Part shown: in pieces, positions 39,793 through 49,918 of the stretch
How the letters are laid out: each line of letters begins with the position of its first letter
Position numbering within the stretch: the stretch's first letter is position 1
Translations under genes and position numbers: made by a program
Notes under the pieces: generated by a model
Databases searched by the model: none
What the model was told of the DNA's origin: nothing
The model's input: only the letters and a program-made list of their open reading frames with translations
Assembly: GCA_900128395.1 (NCBI GenBank)
Contig: LT649265.1
Location: forward strand, 1 to 52,020
Length of the DNA stretch: 52,020 bases
Reading direction: 5' to 3'
From: Stramenopiles sp. TOSAG23-2
Taxonomy: Eukaryota; Sar

Positions 39793-40562
39793 TACGTATT
39801 TATTTTTCGTTTTATCTCTATTCTAATATTTTATATCTCTGTATTACTATTTTCTATTTCATTTTAAATTAAAATATTTTGTCTATACATCTTCTGTACT
39901 TTAACCTGTACACACAATATTTTGTATCAAATAAAAAATAAAAATAAATGTTTTTTTTTCAATAATTTTTTCTAACGTCTAGTTTCTAGTTGTCAGTGTC
40001 AAGCCCAGCCCTTTACTTGACATAGGGAAACTAGAATACGGAACGAGAATATCATGTGAATTAAGGTGAAAAATCGTGAAATTTTCATCAATCAAAAACA
40101 AAAAAGCGTTCTGATAATAAGTGAAAAAATAGATACGGGAAGTAGGATACTTCATACGGATTGAAGAAGGAGGGGAAGTGGAAGGCGAGAGTGATGTGGA
40201 GCTTGTTGAGGAAAATATTTGATTTGTTGTGGACGGAACATGTAATATAGATATTTTAATAGAGATATATATAAATGTTTGTATATCGGATCTGTGTTCG
40301 CGTGAATTTTTTTATATGAAGCGTCTCGTGTATTTAATATATATTTAAATTCTGCTGCTGGGTATTTTTCTGTAATTGTTATTTTTTTAAAAAAAATCGT
40401 GTTTCATGCGGTTAAGACCACATGACACTATATCACTCCCATTTTCTCACTCTCTCATCGCCACCCTCCTATGGCTTTGTACATATATTATAATACAATT
40501 TGATATATGTACCATTTATATTTTTTTCTTCCCAATATCATCAATCAGAGAAAAAGATTCTC
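39793..40562. other. Tandem intergenic region
   Basis: Upstream of the TRAIP-like gene and downstream of the RING-H2 gene's stop. No coding frame or RNA gene recognised; purine-rich DNA at 40130-40215. Confidence 0.5.
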
Positions 40563-41663
40563 TCATGCACAAATTGCATCTGGTATTTGATCATATGGTG
40601 TTGTATATCTACAATATAATTGAATTCGTTTATTTGTCATGTTGTTTTTGAAATTAGTTCTTTGATGGTACTTTAGTAAATTTACAATTATTTGTACTGC
40701 GTTATTATCCATTTGTGGTCCATAATGTACACGGTGTATTGCTGGACTAGTAGCAAACACTTTTATAGGTTCATCTTTATTCGTTTTTCTACGACGACTA
40801 GAGCAATTATTCCATACATATTGACCAACAGCAGCATATTGGCTTCTAGTTATACCATTTCTACAACTTTTATTTATTTCCTCCGCAACATTTATTTTAC
40901 ATAATGGGCATGTATTTGTTTGTATAAATGGATATCCATCGGAACCAAGCAACCATTTATCGGCACATCCTTTGTGGAAGACATGGCCACATGGCAATAA
41001 ACGTAAACTTTCATCTTCCTCAAATTCACATTTGCAAATTGCACATGTCGTTTGTCCATGATGTACACTTTCACACATTAAGATTCCTAATATTCCAGTT
41101 GGTCGAGCAGTTGTAAAACTAATTAATGGTAATTCTTTAAGCAACCGTTGTGATAAATGCCTTTTCCTCCAAACTTCACCAAGCATACCAATCCTAGTAA
41201 CCGCTGCATGTGCAGGTGTTTCACGTAATAATTCAAATAAACCTTTGTTACCATTTGTATGGCTGTGGCTACTGCTACTGGTACCGCCACAACAACCGTG
41301 ACTACTGCAACAGCTACTAGTAGTAGTAGTAGTAGTATTATCACCACCACAACTACCAAAACAAGTTGTAGAGTTAGACCCTTGTGAAGAATGTTGTGAC
41401 GACGGTTTAACATTATTATCATTATCTATAGATGGTGCATGTCTTAAATAACCTAAATATGGATTCTCTTTTGCTGTTTCCATTGGCAATAAACTTTTTC
41501 TTTCACTCAAGCTTTTGGATGTTGGTGACGGTATCATAGTAAATTCTTCATCATGTTGTTTGTATGAACCAAATGTACCTACGTGTGGATTATTTGTAAA
41601 ACGTTGACTAAGTTTTTTACGTTGTGTTTTTTGTTGATTTAAATTAGTATCATCACGCCTCAT
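40563..41663 (-). CDS. RING-H2 zinc finger protein, probable E3 ligase
   Basis: 366 aa from ATG 41663; the frame continues upstream but without an ATG. The RING-H2 ligands are C207, C210, C225, H227, H230, C233, C252 and C255, with LLPCGHVFHKGCADKWL typical of E3 ligases. The loop between H230/C233 and C252 is longer than usual (GSDGYPFIQTNT). The N-terminal half is disordered and rich in Ser/Thr, Gln and His, with a Cys/Ser/Gly patch (101-127). The region 135-206 is conserved-looking (FELLRETPAHAAVTRIGMLGEVWRKR). No TM, so probably cytosolic. Substrate unknown. Confidence 0.75.
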   Translation of the reverse strand: MRRDDTNLNQQKTQRKKLSQRFTNNPHVGTFGSYKQHDEEFTMIPSPTSKSLSERKSLLPMETAKENPYLGYLRHAPSIDNDNNVKPSSQHSSQGSNSTTCFGSCGGDNTTTTTTSSCCSSHGCCGGTSSSSHSHTNGNKGLFELLRETPAHAAVTRIGMLGEVWRKRHLSQRLLKELPLISFTTARPTGILGILMCESVHHGQTTCAICKCEFEEDESLRLLPCGHVFHKGCADKWLLGSDGYPFIQTNTCPLCKINVAEEINKSCRNGITRSQYAAVGQYVWNNCSSRRRKTNKDEPIKVFATSPAIHRVHYGPQMDNNAVQIIVNLLKYHQRTNFKNNMTNKRIQLYCRYTTPYDQIPDAICA

Positions 41664-42906
41664 CTTGTATATACATATATATATTACGTATAGACACGTG
41701 TTTTTCAAGAACGAGCAGAATTATTAAATGATATAACTAATCTGTTAACGCCACTGTATTCTTCTCACTATTATTTAACTTTAATTGTGTTGGTGTTGCT
41801 TCTGAATGTATTCCTCCATCATCACCTTTTGAAAATAAATTCTTATAAATTTAGTATATATAGAAGTAGTTTTTAGTTTGCAAATTTTACAAAAACCTGG
41901 AGGATTAGCATTGAAATATCATTGATCACGCGAGCGAGTTGTTTTTCAAAGAACTTGCCAATTAAAATCTTCAATTTGGCAACCGGTTCTTGCCAAACAC
42001 ACACCAGGAGCGTAGCATTACAACTTTTGTATATTTACAACTTTTCTTAAATTGCGTAGCATTGAGGATTGCAATATGGGAATAGCTAGGGAATAGCATT
42101 AAACGGCCTCTTACATATCTGTGCATATATAATCCTGGTAAAATATTCCACCAAAACAGTAGAATATGTATAGTGTAATAAATACAATATCCTATATATA
42201 TTGTGCATGCAACCTACGTATAACAGGCAATAACAGGCAAGGCCACAGCATAGATAATATAGAAAACCAAAATGCATATTTATTTTATACTTAAATATTA
42301 TTGAAATGTTAAATTTAAAACCCTATCAAGTATAGCTTTTTACATAAATTTAACATAGAATAGCATTAAATCTACTTTTGACACTATTTTGCAAAGTGAA
42401 CATCTTGCCTTAACAAGCAGGAAGGCAAGCCCAGCAAGAAAGAGAAACGATCCTATCAAAGTTATACTTGAACCGAAAATTAGAATATACGAAAGTAAAA
42501 AAAACCAAGCGACTAAAATGTTTTTAAGGTAATATAAATTTATAAAATATATAAATATCATTTGGTACTATATATTATTTAACTTAAACATATAAAATTG
42601 GGCAGCAACAACAAAAAAATAAATAGAAATTCTTCTAAAAATATAGATTGAAATTAAAGCAAACTGGTAAAAGATGACGAGACGGATATATCAAACACCA
42701 TCCTACAATCTTTTCATAATACATCCAGTATATTGCAGTTCATTACAAGAATAACATATTTATTAATAGTGTGCGAACCACGAAGCATATATATATATAT
42801 ATATACATATTGTACAATCCTCTTCCTCGTGTAGGGAAAAAAAAAACCCAAATTTTTCAACATTGAGAATAATTATAATAATTTAATGTAACGGAAAATC
42901 TAAAAA
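41664..42906. other. 1.2-kb divergent region with doubtful small ORFs
   Basis: Between the RING-H2 gene and the leishmanolysin gene. AT-rich. One hydrophobic open frame at 42340-42561 is listed separately. (TA)n at about 42787-42805. Nothing else is convincing. Confidence 0.45.
42340..42561 (-). CDS. Possible TM exon, unassigned
   Basis: 73-codon frame with ATG. A good acceptor-like site (ACATTTTAG) precedes codons for AWFFLLSYILIFGSSITLIG, which distantly recalls the WLF...FGSL segment of TMEM50-type membrane proteins. The first residues (MIFIYFINLYY) look like A/T-rich noise, so the coding part may be an internal exon. I could not find flanking exons. It could be chance. Confidence 0.2.
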   Translation of the reverse strand: MIFIYFINLYYLKNILVAWFFLLSYILIFGSSITLIGSFLFLAGLAFLLVKARCSLCKIVSKVDLMLFYVKFM

Positions 42907-45000
42907 ATGCACAACTATTATTTTATTATATTATTATTCATAATATCACATTTAATATTATTATATCCATGTAATGCACATATCAATAATAATCATCATC
43001 ATCGCCAACAACAACAAGATGATTACCACCACCACCATCACAATCGTACACATAAATGTATACATGATCATGTAAAAGATATTATTAATAATGCCCCAAA
43101 ATTATCAACAAAACCAGACTTGTATATAAATTTAAATTATATAAAAGGAACGAAAAGAAGAAATTTAAACACGGTGCCATGGCTTCCATTACGTATACAA
43201 GTTATTTTTAAGCTTGAAAATACACCATTAAGTACTGCGAAACAAAATTTTTTAAGAAATAAATTATTGCCTGAATCAGTTAACTATTGGAATCAAGCAT
43301 TAGCAGTTCGTCGACCTGCTAAACTATTAGTTGAAGGTAATTGTACACATGTATTTGGATCGCCGTATCAACATATTTGCGGTGTTGTATCGGAAGAAAA
43401 TTATTGTGCAGATATTAAAATTGATAATTCTTTAGTAGCAAAACATGCATATTATGATCAACCTGGTGAAACGGCAAAATTTAAACCAGCAACAGATGGT
43501 GCTGGTACTACAGAAGCAGATTTTATATTATATGTAACTGCATCTAGTACGACACATTGTGGTACAACTTCTACTGGAGATGATACTTTAGCATATGCAG
43601 CTATGTGTAGATCCGATTCAAATGATAGACCAGTTATGGGGTATGCAAATTTTTGCCCAAACATGGTCGATGATACAGTATCAAAATATTGGCAACAATT
43701 TAAAACGGCAAAACATGAAATTGCACATGCATTAGGATTTTCAAGTAATTCATGGTCATTAATGCGTAATTCAGATGGTACGCAACGTACGACGGATCAT
43801 ACAAAACAATCATATACATGTGCAAATGGGGCAAATCCGATTACCCAAACAATTGATGTGCCAAGTACAAATACGATATCTACAGTAACAAAACGTGGTA
43901 AAACGGTTAATTTAATAGTTACAGAACGTGTCAAAGAAGTTGCACGTGCATATTATGGGTGTAATTCCATCGAAGGTGCAGAGCTTGAAGATCAAATTGG
44001 TCCTGGTTGTCTTGGTTCGCATTGGGAAGAACGCACTTTATTTGATGAATTGATGTCACCATTAGCTGATAATCATTATGCTGGAAATCGTATATCCAAG
44101 TTTACTTTGGCTTTATTTGAAGATATGGGATGGTACAAAGCAAATTATAGCATTGCAGATGCATTGCAATTTGGTAAAAATGCTGGATGTGATTTTTTAA
44201 ATGAAAAATGTATCAATCCAACAAATGGGAAGCCTTTGCCATTGCCAAAGAATACGTTTTGTTCCCCTGCCAGTAGCAATGGTGATTCGTGTACGTTTGA
44301 TTTTCGTGGGATTGGTAGTTGTCAAAGTGGAAGTTACTCAGGTAATTTGCCAACTATATATCAATATTTTCCAAGTACACCTAATCGTGGTGGAACGATG
44401 GCACATGTTGATTATTGCCCAATGATTTTACCATATAGTAATACAGATTGCCAAGATTCAACACAAAATACACTACGTACTCAAAATGTGTATGGATTTT
44501 TGTACAGTTTGGATTCATTTTGTGCAAATTCATCATTATTTGATATCGTGTATCAAAATCCAAATCTATACGTTCCAAATTGTTTTAAAATGAAATGCTA
44601 TTCAAATCCGAATACTATACAAGTAACGATCCGGCGGAAGAGTGGAAGTGTAGGTTGTATTCAAGGCATTGGTTGTGGTGCAGATGAAGATATTAGTTTT
44701 AATTGTGAAACAGATGGCCAAGTAAAGACTGTTGCTGGATTCAATGGCGAATTTATTTGTCCAAAATATGATGATATTTGCTCTCAAAAACCGATTGGTA
44801 TAAATTTACCAGGGTTACCCGAGACTGGGGATAGTGGCAGTACAAAAGATGGCACGGAAGGAACAGATAATGTCGATGGAACAACTGATGACAAAAACAG
44901 TACATCACGATTAAATGGAGAAATTAGCTTCTTGGGCACTCGAGTAACATTGTTGAGTAGTTTTATCATGGCATTTATATTGTCTATGATGTTTGTTTGA
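42907..45000 (+). CDS. Leishmanolysin-like (M8) metalloprotease
   Basis: 697 aa. Signal peptide at 1-24, then a His/Gln-rich segment (27-60). The zinc site HEIAHALGF gives H270, E271 and H274; the third ligand is H372 (GSHWEE), about 100 residues later as is usual in M8 enzymes, and the Met-turn is M383 (DELMSP). Many cysteines follow (420-650), as in leishmanolysin C-terminal domains. A Gly/Thr/Asp-rich stalk (640-672) precedes a terminal hydrophobic stretch (680-697), giving a GPI signal or TM anchor. GP63-type proteases cleave surface and extracellular proteins; in free-living protists they serve feeding or adhesion (inference). All active-site residues are present, so it should be active. 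Confidence 0.9.
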   Translation: MHNYYFIILLFIISHLILLYPCNAHINNNHHHRQQQQDDYHHHHHNRTHKCIHDHVKDIINNAPKLSTKPDLYINLNYIKGTKRRNLNTVPWLPLRIQVIFKLENTPLSTAKQNFLRNKLLPESVNYWNQALAVRRPAKLLVEGNCTHVFGSPYQHICGVVSEENYCADIKIDNSLVAKHAYYDQPGETAKFKPATDGAGTTEADFILYVTASSTTHCGTTSTGDDTLAYAAMCRSDSNDRPVMGYANFCPNMVDDTVSKYWQQFKTAKHEIAHALGFSSNSWSLMRNSDGTQRTTDHTKQSYTCANGANPITQTIDVPSTNTISTVTKRGKTVNLIVTERVKEVARAYYGCNSIEGAELEDQIGPGCLGSHWEERTLFDELMSPLADNHYAGNRISKFTLALFEDMGWYKANYSIADALQFGKNAGCDFLNEKCINPTNGKPLPLPKNTFCSPASSNGDSCTFDFRGIGSCQSGSYSGNLPTIYQYFPSTPNRGGTMAHVDYCPMILPYSNTDCQDSTQNTLRTQNVYGFLYSLDSFCANSSLFDIVYQNPNLYVPNCFKMKCYSNPNTIQVTIRRKSGSVGCIQGIGCGADEDISFNCETDGQVKTVAGFNGEFICPKYDDICSQKPIGINLPGLPETGDSGSTKDGTEGTDNVDGTTDDKNSTSRLNGEISFLGTRVTLLSSFIMAFILSMMFV

Positions 45001-45215
45001 GGAGGAGTGTTTAATAAAAAACATTTCTTTTAATTTTGTAATTTTTTATATAATATACACGACGCACATATCGTAAAAATTACGAGCTTTTGTAAATTTT
45101 TTAGATTTTTTTTTAAATATAACGCACTTCGTATAGCACCGTACTTCTCGTATTTTTAATTAAAATGGATTTAAATGTATTTATGAATACGTAGTTCGTA
45201 TGATACATGTTTTTT

Positions 45216-46214
45216 TTACAACTCATCATCATCCTCCCAACCACCACTTGGTCCAATTAATTGAATAGGATAATGATCGCTAGTATGTTCCGTCCAATTG
45301 TTTTTAATAACTTCTGCGTTTGCCGGTACATCATATGTACTTTCCCATTTCGTTTTAAAGGCATCATTTACCATGATATAATCAATTCGTACGGTTGGAT
45401 ATGGTTGTGAATAAACTTCGGTTGGATATGATCCTTGACAAGTAAATTTCTTTGAATCGTACCAACATAAATCCGTCATATTTGCTGATAGAATAATATT
45501 CACTGGATCATAATCTATTTTACCATCTTTACATGCCCATTCACATGCTTGATTTGGGCAACTACAATTGTAATCTTTGTGAAGTCCAGCAGCACCATCT
45601 TGTGGAGACAAAGAATTAAAATCTCCAAATACGACTACTGGCATACCTAATGCATTGTATTTTTCTACTTTTTCTTTTACAATTTGTGCTTCAATTTCCC
45701 TATTGCTTGAACTAAATGGATTTAATTGAACAAGAATATATATCACATCTTCTATTTTAGCAATTGCACCGGAATGTGAAAAATTTTTCTTAAGTCCTTC
45801 TAGAAAAACAATTTCACTTTTTGACATAAATGCTAAATGATATTCGTCACCTGGAAATTCTACAAGTAAGGAATATTTATATCCCATAGCTGAAGCAATA
45901 ATATCTACTGATGGCTTATCCGTAGTTGCATTAACAATCCAAGTTTTTGCTTCAGTAATACCAAGTACATCAAATTGATTATTCTTTAAATATTGCGTCA
46001 TTGTACCGGCCGTTGGATCTCCACCACTACCCCACAATGGTATCAACCACGATGGTCTCCCTGGTTTTGAAAATGCACCATCCCAAATATTATATTCAGA
46101 TATACTTCTTGGAAATGCAAATGTTATCGTAGTTGCATATATTAAAAATGATATCATCAATAATTGGAAATGTAGAAAAAACATATTATTATTATTGTAA
46201 GAAAATGATGTCAT
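45216..46214 (-). CDS. Secreted endonuclease/exonuclease/phosphatase-fold protein
   Basis: 332 aa. A hydrophobic signal segment (11-34) precedes an EEP (DNase I-like) domain: E88 (GITEAKTW), D198 and N200 (VVFGDFNSLSP), D278 (RIDYIMVND) and D313-H314 (HTSDHYPIQ) line up with the metal-binding and catalytic set. The usual His of the HL motif appears as Q163 (VQLNP), a change that may affect activity or reflect a subfamily. Four or more cysteines (217, 219, 224, 228) form an insertion. Substrates of EEP proteins include nucleic acids, sphingomyelin and inositol phosphates; this one cannot be told apart. The C-terminus is acidic (WEDDDEL), similar to an ER-retention-like ending (inference). Convergent with the protease gene, 215 bp apart. 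Confidence 0.82.
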   Translation of the reverse strand: MTSFSYNNNNMFFLHFQLLMISFLIYATTITFAFPRSISEYNIWDGAFSKPGRPSWLIPLWGSGGDPTAGTMTQYLKNNQFDVLGITEAKTWIVNATTDKPSVDIIASAMGYKYSLLVEFPGDEYHLAFMSKSEIVFLEGLKKNFSHSGAIAKIEDVIYILVQLNPFSSSNREIEAQIVKEKVEKYNALGMPVVVFGDFNSLSPQDGAAGLHKDYNCSCPNQACEWACKDGKIDYDPVNIILSANMTDLCWYDSKKFTCQGSYPTEVYSQPYPTVRIDYIMVNDAFKTKWESTYDVPANAEVIKNNWTEHTSDHYPIQLIGPSGGWEDDDEL

Positions 46215-46481
46215 GATGATAATATAAATTTAATTTTACAAAAAAAAAGAAAAAAAAAGAAAAATGCAATTACTAAACGATATTATGATATATTATTATG
46301 ATATACGTATGATTAAATTGGTATGATTATATTGGATGATGAGGAAAGTAGTTTGAACGAATTATAACGGGTATATATTATTTTTTGTACTTTTATTAAT
46401 AAAAGAAAGTGTGTATTTTGGATGAGATGATTGAAGAAAAAAAAAATCATTTCACCTGCTATGTGCCTATTAGATGAAACA

Positions 46482-46525
46482 GCTCCGGAGCAGGACGAAT
46501 TGATGCACAAATTCGTTCCGGAGCC
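46482..46525. other. Hairpin beside the fold-back element
   Basis: GCTCCGGA (46482-46489) and ACGAATT pair with AATTCGT and TCCGGAGC downstream, leaving a 5-nt bulge and a loop near 46502-46508. Its right arm overlaps the first bases of the neighbouring element's terminal repeat. Confidence 0.5.
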
Positions 46526-46745
46526 ATTTTTTTGAGTGTCTAATATGACTATTTCCTTAAAACATAATAATATATTATAAATGATAACATTATATTTTCT
46601 ATAGATTTAAGGAAAAGTTAAGAATTGTTTTGAGTGTCTAATATGAGTATTTCCTTAAAACATAATAATATTATAAATGATAATATTATATTTTCTATCA
46701 ATTTAAGGAAAAGTCTATAAAAAAGGCACTCAAAAAAAATGGCTC
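46521..46745. mobile_element. TIR element built of two tandem 98-bp units
   Basis: Ends GAGCCATTTTTTTGAGTGTC (46521-46540) and the reverse complement of GAGCCATTTTTTTTGAGTGC (46726-46745), differing by one base and one T. Inside are two tandem copies of a 98-bp unit (46531-46628 and 46629-46722), about 93% identical by eye. Each unit folds on itself (TTTCCTTAAA with TTTAAGGAAA, 46552-46561 and 46606-46615 in unit 1). No coding capacity. Confidence 0.6.
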
Positions 46746-47034
46746 AACTTTTTTCATTCGATCGCACTTTTCGCACCTTCTTGCGCCGCGTTTGATCTGC
46801 TGGGTGATGTGTGTGCTGTGAAGGTGCAAATTGAGTTTTGGTGAGCGAAGAAGAGAAAATGTGCCTTCTGGCCTTCCTCTCTGGCCAATGGTACCCACCT
46901 GGTATTTCGATGTAAATATACAATTTCCTGTGTCGAATGCTCCTCGGAATGTTGCGAATAGCAATAATAATGCGTGTGACGAAGAAGAACGTTAAAATAC
47001 ATGCAAAAAAAACAGAATAAATATAAAACAACAT
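46744..47034 (-). CDS. Doubtful small single-TM protein
   Basis: 96 codons from an ATG at 47034. An N-terminal hydrophobic segment (2-27) is followed by a basic, proline-poor tail. The second half overlaps DNA of higher G+C that is open in several frames, and a possible donor (CAG then GTGGGT) lies after codon 46, so the real product may be spliced or absent. No family recognised. Confidence 0.22.
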   Translation of the reverse strand: MLFYIYSVFFACILTFFFVTRIIIAIRNIPRSIRHRKLYIYIEIPGGYHWPERKARRHIFSSSLTKTQFAPSQHTHHPADQTRRKKVRKVRSNEKS

Positions 47035-47422
47035 TGTTGTTGGAAAGGAAAAGGTGGAACGGGGAAGAAAGTACCTATACTGTCATTTGAAATACAACAC
47101 GTTTCAACATATTTTTCATACCACTTGCATTGTGTGTATATATATATTATATTATAGTAGCGACAATAAGAATTACATTCATTATTATTGTATCCTTTAA
47201 TTACAATATAATACAATTCTACAATCCAAGATTATATTTATTATTTGATTTGTAAATTAGTACAATTAATATTATGATAATTAGTATATAATAAAAATAT
47301 ATAAACATTTTTTTTTAGCGCACATATATATATATATATACATTACACAATAGGATACATTTTTGATTCATTTATTGTATATTTTAAAGATAATAATTTT
47401 AATACAATAAGCTACGTAAAAC

Positions 47423-49918
47423 ATGCAGTATACAAAAGTATGGTTTGTTTTAAACCTTTTTATGAGTTTATTTTTAACGGTGTCATTTTTATATTTAAAT
47501 AATAGAAGAGTTGCAGATGATAATCATCCAAAAACAAGCCAGTTGAATAAACAAATTTCACCAACTATTATGAAAAGTGCTCTTAAAGTGGATAATAATG
47601 GTGGTGATTCAAACATTAAATCATGGAAATTGATAAAACAATTTTCTTTCTGCCTTTCTGCAGAAGCTCCAGAGGCTGGTGAAGTAACACTTACGAAAGG
47701 ATCTGCTGTTCATCTAGAACGGTGTAACCCGTCTGATCCGTTGCAATATTTTCGATACAATAAAAAAACAGGTCAAATTATTACCAAGCTAAGAAATAAA
47801 GATGGAAATCCAATGTGCTTAGATGCATATAATGTAAAGGGTCGTTTTGGTTCTGTACAAATGTATACGTGCCATAAGGCAACTAACAAAAATCCAAGCC
47901 AAAAATGGGATATAGGTAAGAAAACTGGAAAAGAAAGATATCGCATTGTAAGCAGAACAAAGTTATGTTTGACAACACGAAATAAAGATGCACTTGCTCA
48001 TGGTGCATGGAGTAGTTCTTTTTCAAACATGCCTCAGCAATTTAGGGACTACCACAAATCTGCTGGTAATGATTATGCAGCTGTTCGAATGTGTACTTGG
48101 AATTATAATTTTTTCTATTCAAGAATGCAACGTTGGCGATTTGCTTCTCCTACTATTACAAGCGATGATGATTCGACTCAAAAAATTTCCTCTCATGACG
48201 GGGTAACAGTTCTATTGACGGTAACAGATTTAGAAAAAGCAGAGCCAATAACGCAACAAATTTCTTATACGTATCCTGGAATTCATATAATCATTATATC
48301 CGGGGGAGAAATTCCTGAATCGGATATTGCTGATTTTCATGGTAATGTAATTGGTTTAAAAGAAATTATGAAAGATGAAAAGTTTTTACCTTCTATGATC
48401 AAAACTAATTATGTTCTTGTTATGGGAGGTTCTAATCAATTAATGCCAGATTTCGATTTCCATAGTTTAATAGAAAGTCTCGAAGGTGATCCAAGTATAT
48501 TAGCATCTGCTGGCTTTTTGCAAGATGAAAGAACGCTTTATCGGCCATGTTACACGGCAATAAAAATTCCCATAGAGGAGGTTGAAAAGTTTAAGTTGCA
48601 TCTTGAATCGCAAGAACTAGAAGCTGTAAACAAAACACAAAAAGCTGCTCAAGATTTTTTAGCATTTTACAAAGTAGGCCTTGCTCAACTAGGAGCATAT
48701 CGAAAAAAAGCAAAAAAACAAAGCGGATCTACCGGCTTGTTATCGGAGACGAAAGAAAAACAAACTAGATTTGCAAAGGAAAAGAAACCAGTAGATTTAA
48801 ATAGTGGGAGAACACATGAAAAATTTTGGGTCGAAGGGTATTTTCAATTATCAAAGAGTGCTACAATGGCATGCGATCGAAGTTCGAAACCTGTAATGGT
48901 ACGGAAAGGAGATATAATGCATGTATTGGAACAAGATTTAATCGATGTAAGAAACAAAAAAAATCAAGACAATATTGATACAGGACCATTGGAATGGAAA
49001 CCAAAGGAACTTGTTGACGGGATAGAAGTGGATGGGAAAATGAGAAGGATTTCAGTTAATCCAGGGTATCGATCTCGAACTTCAGCATATACATGCACTC
49101 AGGATCCAAATACTTTCAGCCCATTAGAGGATTGTTTTTTACCCCCAGACGACATGGAAGAACCATTATCACTTGATCAAATATGGACTACATCCAGCCC
49201 ATGTGGTAAAGTAGAAGGAGTTGCAGAAAAGCGTATGAAAGTTCGCTTATTTTCTCAAGCTTTGTCGTATTTTGGTAGATTTATTTACGAAATGCCTTAT
49301 TATTATATGGATGGATCCTTGCTTGGTATGATTAAACTTGGTAGCTTTGCTCCGTGGGATTCTGATTTGGATGTTATGTTGCAATTACCAAAGTATTTTG
49401 ATAAATCTCCAGAGGGAGTGGAAGAGTTTTCTCGCATGATCTACATTACATTGCGTGGAATGCGTTTATCGATACAAGAGAAAGAGAAAAAAGATAAGAA
49501 AATTTTCAAATGGATCAACCCAACAACATTTCACACATATATACCTGTAACATCGATGTGGATTAGCTCTTGGTTTACAGTTTGCAAGAAAAACGATGAT
49601 TATACTATTAATGAACCATGGGAATCGTGTTTGAAAAAGTTAAAAAATGAAACATTGGTATTCAAAAATGGCTATTCTAGGAAAAGCATACAAACTGATC
49701 TTCACATGACTTATCCAGAATCATATTTGGGTAAAGGAACGAAGCAAACTGGAAACCTTCGCATTGCTGATAAAAATGCATTTTATTACGTACCATATCA
49801 TTATATAGAAACTTTGTATTGGTGGTACGATAAAGAGCGAATGCTACGAAATCCATGGGATTGCGAATGGAAATATCCATTGTTTTATCCGCCGTACAAA
49901 ACTAAGCCATATACGTAG
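47423..49918 (+). CDS. Ricin-B lectin plus LicD/FKRP-like phosphotransferase
   Basis: 831 aa. A type II anchor (about 6-27) suggests a Golgi or ER protein. Residues 65-235 form a ricin-type beta-trefoil (LIKQFSFCLSA, PMCLDAYN, and SQKWDI as the QxW motif). The middle (about 250-400: VTVLLTVTDLEKAEPIT, IHIIIISGGEIPESD) resembles the stem domain of fukutin-related protein. The C-terminal LicD nucleotidyltransferase domain has MDGSLLGMIKLGSFAPWDSDLDVML with D646, D648 and D650 as probable metal ligands. Animal relatives transfer ribitol-phosphate onto glycans; LicD adds phosphocholine to bacterial glycans. A glycan phospho-modifying role is inferred, with the lectin domain perhaps binding the acceptor. 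A Lys-rich insertion lies at about 424-465. Confidence 0.78.
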   Translation: MQYTKVWFVLNLFMSLFLTVSFLYLNNRRVADDNHPKTSQLNKQISPTIMKSALKVDNNGGDSNIKSWKLIKQFSFCLSAEAPEAGEVTLTKGSAVHLERCNPSDPLQYFRYNKKTGQIITKLRNKDGNPMCLDAYNVKGRFGSVQMYTCHKATNKNPSQKWDIGKKTGKERYRIVSRTKLCLTTRNKDALAHGAWSSSFSNMPQQFRDYHKSAGNDYAAVRMCTWNYNFFYSRMQRWRFASPTITSDDDSTQKISSHDGVTVLLTVTDLEKAEPITQQISYTYPGIHIIIISGGEIPESDIADFHGNVIGLKEIMKDEKFLPSMIKTNYVLVMGGSNQLMPDFDFHSLIESLEGDPSILASAGFLQDERTLYRPCYTAIKIPIEEVEKFKLHLESQELEAVNKTQKAAQDFLAFYKVGLAQLGAYRKKAKKQSGSTGLLSETKEKQTRFAKEKKPVDLNSGRTHEKFWVEGYFQLSKSATMACDRSSKPVMVRKGDIMHVLEQDLIDVRNKKNQDNIDTGPLEWKPKELVDGIEVDGKMRRISVNPGYRSRTSAYTCTQDPNTFSPLEDCFLPPDDMEEPLSLDQIWTTSSPCGKVEGVAEKRMKVRLFSQALSYFGRFIYEMPYYYMDGSLLGMIKLGSFAPWDSDLDVMLQLPKYFDKSPEGVEEFSRMIYITLRGMRLSIQEKEKKDKKIFKWINPTTFHTYIPVTSMWISSWFTVCKKNDDYTINEPWESCLKKLKNETLVFKNGYSRKSIQTDLHMTYPESYLGKGTKQTGNLRIADKNAFYYVPYHYIETLYWWYDKERMLRNPWDCEWKYPLFYPPYKTKPYT

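Larger units (their letters stand above)
46215..47422. other. Divergent region with fold-back element and doubtful ORF
   Basis: Contains the TIR element at 46521-46745, the hairpin at 46482-46525, a GC-richer block at 46745-46960 with an uncertain ORF, and (TA)n at about 47321-47342. No firm gene. Confidence 0.5.

Noticed and set aside
41664..41708. N-terminal extension of the RING-H2 gene
   Set aside because: Needs a TTG start; the next in-frame ATG at 41663 fits a eukaryotic gene.
42086..42277. 63-codon frame, Cys/Tyr-rich
   Set aside because: No family resemblance, low-complexity translation, no splice signals that extend it.
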